This document shows, piece by piece, positions 38,995-43,561 of a stretch of 43,561 nt of DNA. Both the position numbers and the translations under genes were made by a program. Origin of the DNA: a virus; IMG/VR virus record IMGVR_UViG_3300020421_000043, positions 1-43,561 of that record; one strand, written 5' to 3'. Under the pieces are notes generated by a model. That model did no database searches, was not told the DNA's origin, and saw only the letters and a list, made by a program, of their open reading frames with translations. The stretch's first letter is position 1. Every line of letters starts with the position of its first letter.

Positions 38995-41900
38995 ATGGCC
39001 GTTTATGTCTACGATACCAATAAGGTAGATATATTCGTTTCGGAAGATAAGGGTTCGGTAACCACTTCTGCAACGAGTACGGCTGACTATGGAAACATTT
39101 CAGACACTGCTGACGATGATCGCGGTGCAGATAATTTCAATCCTTGGTATTTCGGATTAATTACAGACCTAGCGGATGTCTTGCCATTTGGTAAGTTTGA
39201 TGTTGGTGGAAACGCATTACCACTAATTTCTCCAGCTATTCCTGGTTCTGGACTATTCCGCATAGAAGATATTGCAGAAGTATCGTATGTAACCCCCTGG
39301 AGAGGGTCTGGGACCCTCTTCGAGATCGGTGGAGGTCTGGAAAGACTTGTCATCCCAGACTTGGGTGCCGCAGGACCATCTCCGTCCATATATGGACAAG
39401 CAAAAGAATCGAATACATTTGTTGCAGTCGGATCTGGTATACTCGCTCAACTTTCTGATAAAGGAGAGACAGCCAAATTTAACCGATATCCTTGGGACGC
39501 TACAGGTACTCTTACCCTCAGTGGATATAACGGTACATTATTTCCAGACGACTTTATCGCTGTCATTAAAAATGTCGCGAAAGTCAAAGGCGTTGCGCCG
39601 ACTCGTGTCATTTATGACTATAGTCTGGATCCAGACACCAAATTTGATGCCGAAAACTACGGATTCGTATTCAATACATCAGGTGGTAAGTTCTCCGATG
39701 CGGAAGATCTAACCTTCGATAGAATCATCACTAAGAACAAGGATAGATCCTTTAGTGATGATGATCAACTTGAATATGAGAATTTAGGTGATATTACTGT
39801 TACTACTCAACAGAAAGATCTTCCTGTTGACATTCTGCCAGATGATTTGGTTGATTATCAAGTCAACTATCAGAGAACACAGATCCAAGGTAGTGGTAGT
39901 GGTATTGGTCCTACTGGTGGATTTGACATCGGTAGACATGTTAAATTTGGCACTGGTAGTGGATCAAGAGAATTCTATTGGAGATTTGACACTACAAACT
40001 CCGATTATATTAAATTATCTGTCATTAGAGGCAGTGATACGAATGGTGGTGAAGATCCAGACACTACTCAAGAAAGTCTATATCTCGATAGATGGACTGG
40101 AAGTAGTTGGATAAGAATTACTACTGTTTGTGCATATAACGATACTACGTTCAATTCCTTAAAAGAAGTATCAATTGCTCTCACTGCACAAAACAGAGGT
40201 GATTACTTCTATAGACTCAGACAAGATAATTCAAGTAATAATGCCAACTGGGATCATTATGGTGTTACTAGCATCACATATGATCTTCGTCAAACATTCC
40301 CAATTGATGTTGAAAATAACGGAGTCATTGAGAGAAAACTCGGTGGCGGATTGTTCATGCACGATTACCAGGCAACTGGTATCAGTGCATCAGAAGCCAT
40401 TCCATTCGCATATCTTGGTACTGGATCTCTATTTGCACTTGGAGAACTCGATCCAGAAAAAGATGTCGATCAGGTATTTGGATATGCAGGTTCTGGTGGA
40501 TTCAATGTTACTGGAGAGAACTTCTTCAGTCAGGCTCCACAAAGTACAATATTCGGTCTCGAAGGAGAAATTTCTTTCAGTGGATCTTGTGTCGAAAGAT
40601 TTGTTCCTGCAACTGTCGATAATACAGTACTCTTCAATCACGTTGGTTCTGCTAACGATAAGATTATTTGGCAGGCTGGGGAACGTAAGATCACGATCAG
40701 ACCAATTGGATTTGGATCTGTACTTCTTTCTGATACTCCACCTACATCTACGGCAACTCTGTTTGTATCTGGTGCAGCATCGAATCTCGAAAGAACATTT
40801 GCAGATGGCAATGTAAGTCTATTCGATATCAGTGGAGATGCTGGCAATCCACTGAGTGCAAGATTCACCCCACACTTTAGATCTGCAAGAGGGGATATTA
40901 TTCTCCCAGATGAGGATTGGGGTCTTATTGTTAACTCGGCTACCGAGTTTGAAGATTGGGGTTATATCCGAGAAGTTGCAACTACTTCTCTCGTATTTGG
41001 AGATATTCTTTCTCCATTCAATTACGTTCAGGTTGGCGGTCAACATTATCCAAGTACAGATACATTCTCTGTTGGAGAGTCTTCGCTCACCAAACAGACA
41101 CTTGGATTTACTGGAATTGCAACCTTCAGAATTTCCGAAGATTCCAGTCTGGAAAGAACGTTCGATTACGAATCTTCTGGTATTACTGGTATTGCCACCT
41201 ACAAGGCTGGTATCAATATCTTTGGTTACAACTGGTTCAGTCAGGCTCCACAGAGTACAGTATTCGGTCTCGAAGGAGAATTCACTCTTAGTGGTTCTGC
41301 TAACGAGTCCATCACTCCATTCATTGAACCTCAAGGAACTGACGGCAACTTCACTTTCCTATCTGGTTCTGCAGAAACAAGATCACTTGCACCCGATACA
41401 ACAGGTGATGCATATATTGGCGGAACTGCTGATATTAGATTCAGTCCTGCTGTTATTGGTGTTGGTATTGCTACCCTCCGTACAGGTAGAGAAGAGTTCC
41501 AGACATACCTCAGGATCATTGATCCTGACATGGATCTTGTCCTCACCACAATTGGTGGTGGACTTATCAATGAAGACTTTGTTAAGAGTTACAATGAATC
41601 TTCGATCTACTATGGTCCTCAAGATGAAGATCGTGGACATATCCTCGATGCAGCTGCATATGGGATGGGTCTCAACTTCTCTGGTGCTGCATCTGATGTT
41701 GAAACCTATGATGATGAGACGAACACTTATGACCAAGATGTACTGTTCAGTAGCAACGGTCTAACTTACGACCAGAGCACTGGTGGAACAAGTATTCTTC
41801 CAAGTTTCGACAAAACAGAATCGTTCCCTGTCAACTTTGGAACTACTGTCGTATCTGAAGATCTTGGTACTCTCACCGAAGGAAATCCAATTCCAGGTGG

Positions 41901-43561
41901 TCCAGCATATGATCAATACCTATATCCAAATTACACTGGATTCATTGATCAGGATATCAACCAAGGTTATGATGACTTTGGATTCATCAATGCTACTACC
42001 GATTCTCAAACAAGAGTACCGTTTGGTCAGGTTGATATTGAGCAACCTCCAATTCTTACGATCACCAGATTTATTCCTCAATGGAATGGTTCTGGTACTA
42101 TTACTCCTTCGGGTACTGCGGAAGAGAGATTTATCACCTCGGATGGCAATACCGTCCTATTCGACTTTATTGGTACTACTTCCCCAGAGAAGTTTATTGC
42201 TCAGACTCCAGAAGATACAATTCTCTTCACAATCTCTGGTGCAGCCGAAGACGAATCGGTCACCTTTGCCGAAGTTGGAATTGGAACTGTTTATCTCTCT
42301 GGTGCTGGAGTCGAGAGTGTCAGGTTTGTCGAGATTGGAACTGGCATTCTTTCCTTCTCTGGTTCTGCATTGGAAAGATCCTCCATGGATCCTCCAGAAG
42401 GAACTTATCTACATGTATTCAGTGGAGCAGATGTTCGACCTGGACTTTCCTTTGCTTGTCAAACAACAAAGGCAACTCAACGTCTGTTTGGAGAACTATA
42501 TCATCCAGATATCGACTTCACTCCACATTATGGTATTGAGAGAAATATTGGTATTGAGACCGCATTTACACTTGCGAGTGGTGGTGGTCTCAATGAAGAT
42601 GGTACTGGTCCTGGTATTGTCACTACCAGATATCTTCCCGATTACAAAGGACAAGGTATTCTTACTCTTAGTGGTAAGGCTATTGGTCGTACCAATGCAC
42701 CAATCTTTACCGATGGTACTATCTATATCCTCGGTATTCATACCGCGGCTCAGGGAATCAGTTCTGGAAGAGAGACTGGTCTTTCCGAAAGTTATTCTCC
42801 TGGAACAATCTTTGGTGGTCCTGGTCAAGTCACCTTCAAGGGTGTCTCCCCGACTCGTCCAATTCAGGTATTTGGATATTATGGGGACGACAGAGATCCT
42901 GGAGCTGGAACGACTGGAGTTATTTCGATTATTCCTTCTCAACAAGGACTCGAAATCAGATCCCTCAAAGATTATGTTGGTGTTGGAACTGGATACTTCT
43001 CTGCAGGATATTCCGATCTCGCTGCAACATTCAGAGAAATTGGAACGGGAGAACTCTTCAAGTTCTCTGCTCTATACGAAAGAAGAACCTTCGATTATAT
43101 TGGATCTGGATTACTTACTGCATCTGGAACAACAGATGCTCCAAGTTCTTTCCAGACTCCAGAAAATACAGTCCTCTTTACAGTTTCTGGAGATATACGA
43201 GAAAGAGTCTCCCTGGACAACGAGACTGGTGGAACGATTTCCATCTACAACACAGAAAGAGTTATTACTGGAATTACTCTTTCTATCGCAACTGGAGGCA
43301 CGTTCAGTTTCTTCTCCAGTGGTGCAGAATCGATTGTTATTCCTTCGGAGACTACTACGGCTCTCTTCGATATCGAAGGAATTGCCGAAACGGCACTCAA
43401 TCAAGTTTATGGATACTACGGAGATGATAGAGATCCAGGCACATCTGGAACTATCACAATTGTCGGTGAACTCACTCACCCACAGATTGACTATACTCCC
43501 GCAGAGTTTGGATTTGGAGATCTCACTTTCGTTGGCGAATCTCTCGTCAAGGTCGATCTCA
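38995..43561 (+). CDS. Giant tail-fibre-like protein, 3' end beyond window
   Basis: The frame opens with MAVYVYDTNKVDIFVSEDKG and stays open for 1522 codons to the window end. It is beta-rich and repetitive: many short units ending F-S-G-x-A-x-E-R (for example LSGSANESITPF, FSGAASDVETYD, LSGAGVESVRFVEIG). Two near-identical DNA copies encode FSQAPQST-[IV]-FGLEGE. Two copies of YGYYGDDRDPG-like strings occur near 42868 and 43405. No enzymatic motif is seen. The family layout fits the very long, variable host-contact fibre genes of T4-like cyanophages. The start is the first ATG after a terminator, with a weak ribosome-binding site (ATAAG at 38981-38985). GC is near 45% in sampled lines, above the preceding giants. 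Confidence 0.82.
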   Translation, partial: MAVYVYDTNKVDIFVSEDKGSVTTSATSTADYGNISDTADDDRGADNFNPWYFGLITDLADVLPFGKFDVGGNALPLISPAIPGSGLFRIEDIAEVSYVTPWRGSGTLFEIGGGLERLVIPDLGAAGPSPSIYGQAKESNTFVAVGSGILAQLSDKGETAKFNRYPWDATGTLTLSGYNGTLFPDDFIAVIKNVAKVKGVAPTRVIYDYSLDPDTKFDAENYGFVFNTSGGKFSDAEDLTFDRIITKNKDRSFSDDDQLEYENLGDITVTTQQKDLPVDILPDDLVDYQVNYQRTQIQGSGSGIGPTGGFDIGRHVKFGTGSGSREFYWRFDTTNSDYIKLSVIRGSDTNGGEDPDTTQESLYLDRWTGSSWIRITTVCAYNDTTFNSLKEVSIALTAQNRGDYFYRLRQDNSSNNANWDHYGVTSITYDLRQTFPIDVENNGVIERKLGGGLFMHDYQATGISASEAIPFAYLGTGSLFALGELDPEKDVDQVFGYAGSGGFNVTGENFFSQAPQSTIFGLEGEISFSGSCVERFVPATVDNTVLFNHVGSANDKIIWQAGERKITIRPIGFGSVLLSDTPPTSTATLFVSGAASNLERTFADGNVSLFDISGDAGNPLSARFTPHFRSARGDIILPDEDWGLIVNSATEFEDWGYIREVATTSLVFGDILSPFNYVQVGGQHYPSTDTFSVGESSLTKQTLGFTGIATFRISEDSSLERTFDYESSGITGIATYKAGINIFGYNWFSQAPQSTVFGLEGEFTLSGSANESITPFIEPQGTDGNFTFLSGSAETRSLAPDTTGDAYIGGTADIRFSPAVIGVGIATLRTGREEFQTYLRIIDPDMDLVLTTIGGGLINEDFVKSYNESSIYYGPQDEDRGHILDAAAYGMGLNFSGAASDVETYDDETNTYDQDVLFSSNGLTYDQSTGGTSILPSFDKTESFPVNFGTTVVSEDLGTLTEGNPIPGGPAYDQYLYPNYTGFIDQDINQGYDDFGFINATTDSQTRVPFGQVDIEQPPILTITRFIPQWNGSGTITPSGTAEERFITSDGNTVLFDFIGTTSPEKFIAQTPEDTILFTISGAAEDESVTFAEVGIGTVYLSGAGVESVRFVEIGTGILSFSGSALERSSMDPPEGTYLHVFSGADVRPGLSFACQTTKATQRLFGELYHPDIDFTPHYGIERNIGIETAFTLASGGGLNEDGTGPGIVTTRYLPDYKGQGILTLSGKAIGRTNAPIFTDGTIYILGIHTAAQGISSGRETGLSESYSPGTIFGGPGQVTFKGVSPTRPIQVFGYYGDDRDPGAGTTGVISIIPSQQGLEIRSLKDYVGVGTGYFSAGYSDLAATFREIGTGELFKFSALYERRTFDYIGSGLLTASGTTDAPSSFQTPENTVLFTVSGDIRERVSLDNETGGTISIYNTERVITGITLSIATGGTFSFFSSGAESIVIPSETTTALFDIEGIAETALNQVYGYYGDDRDPGTSGTITIVGELTHPQIDYTPAEFGFGDLTFVGESLVKVDL
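40525..40569 (+). repeat. 45-bp near-identical repeat in fibre gene, copy 1
   Basis: This 45-bp segment matches 41236-41280 with two mismatches and encodes FSQAPQSTIFGLEGE. The spacing between copies is 711 bp. Such DNA-level similarity within a fibre gene suggests recent duplication or gene conversion. Confidence 0.85.
41236..41280 (+). repeat. 45-bp near-identical repeat in fibre gene, copy 2
   Basis: Second copy of the 45-bp repeat, encoding FSQAPQSTVFGLEGE. It differs from the copy at 40525 at two positions. Confidence 0.85.

Noticed and set aside
39329-42539. Several + strand ORFs of 100-300 residues in the terminal region
   Set aside because: They are in other frames than the single frame that stays open from 38995 to the window end, and have Leu/Ser- or Arg/Trp-rich translations typical of frame shadows.

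Overview
The window is a piece of the genome of a T4-like contractile-tailed phage of marine cyanobacteria (a cyanomyovirus infecting Synechococcus or Prochlorococcus). The evidence is the run of baseplate genes in T4-like order (gp25, gp6, a gp7-position giant, gp8, then a DUF4815-type giant), very large beta-rich virion proteins of the kind typical of these phages, T4-type late promoter octamers (TATAAATA), and a block of tiny overlapping genes with 2-oxoglutarate/Fe(II) oxygenases. All convincing genes are on the + strand. I see no photosynthesis genes, tRNAs, CRISPR array, integrase or insertion sequence.

Region 1 (1-3617) holds sixteen short genes, most joined by 1-16 nt overlaps. They include one predicted single-span membrane peptide, one HxD-type 2OG-Fe(II) oxygenase and an extremely acidic 38-residue peptide. 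The block ends at a strong intrinsic terminator. Most of these proteins have no function I can name.

Region 2 (3618-6631) is regulatory and accessory. A non-coding stretch of about 370 bp carries a tandem AT-rich repeat, a perfect 12-bp palindrome, a textbook sigma70 promoter and a possibly structured leader in front of a small basic protein. A second intergenic region, with a hairpin overlapping a promoter, leads to another 2OG-Fe(II) oxygenase of a different subtype, small genes and a GT-A-type glycosyltransferase-like protein. Four -35/-10 pairs with 17-bp spacing lie between 3186 and 5671, which suggests host-polymerase (early-type) transcription.

Region 3 (6655-38971) is the late virion block. 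It runs from two small conserved proteins and a conserved 218-residue protein to gp25, gp6, a 2982-residue gp7-position protein with an embedded YHYH-like domain, a 342-residue fibre-like protein, a 2492-residue repeat and beta-propeller-like protein, gp8, a 2511-residue DUF4815-like protein with unusual Lys/Arg-rich segments, three small structural or accessory proteins and a 335-residue structural protein ending at a strong terminator. TATAAATA or close variants precede several of these genes.

Region 4 (38995-43561) is the first 1522 codons of a further giant fibre-like gene that runs off the window. It has internal sequence repeats and a clearly higher GC content than the preceding giants. 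Together regions 3 and 4 encode the baseplate wedge and its decorations or fibres, the host-contact part of the particle. Regions 1 and 2 look like infection-phase accessory functions.
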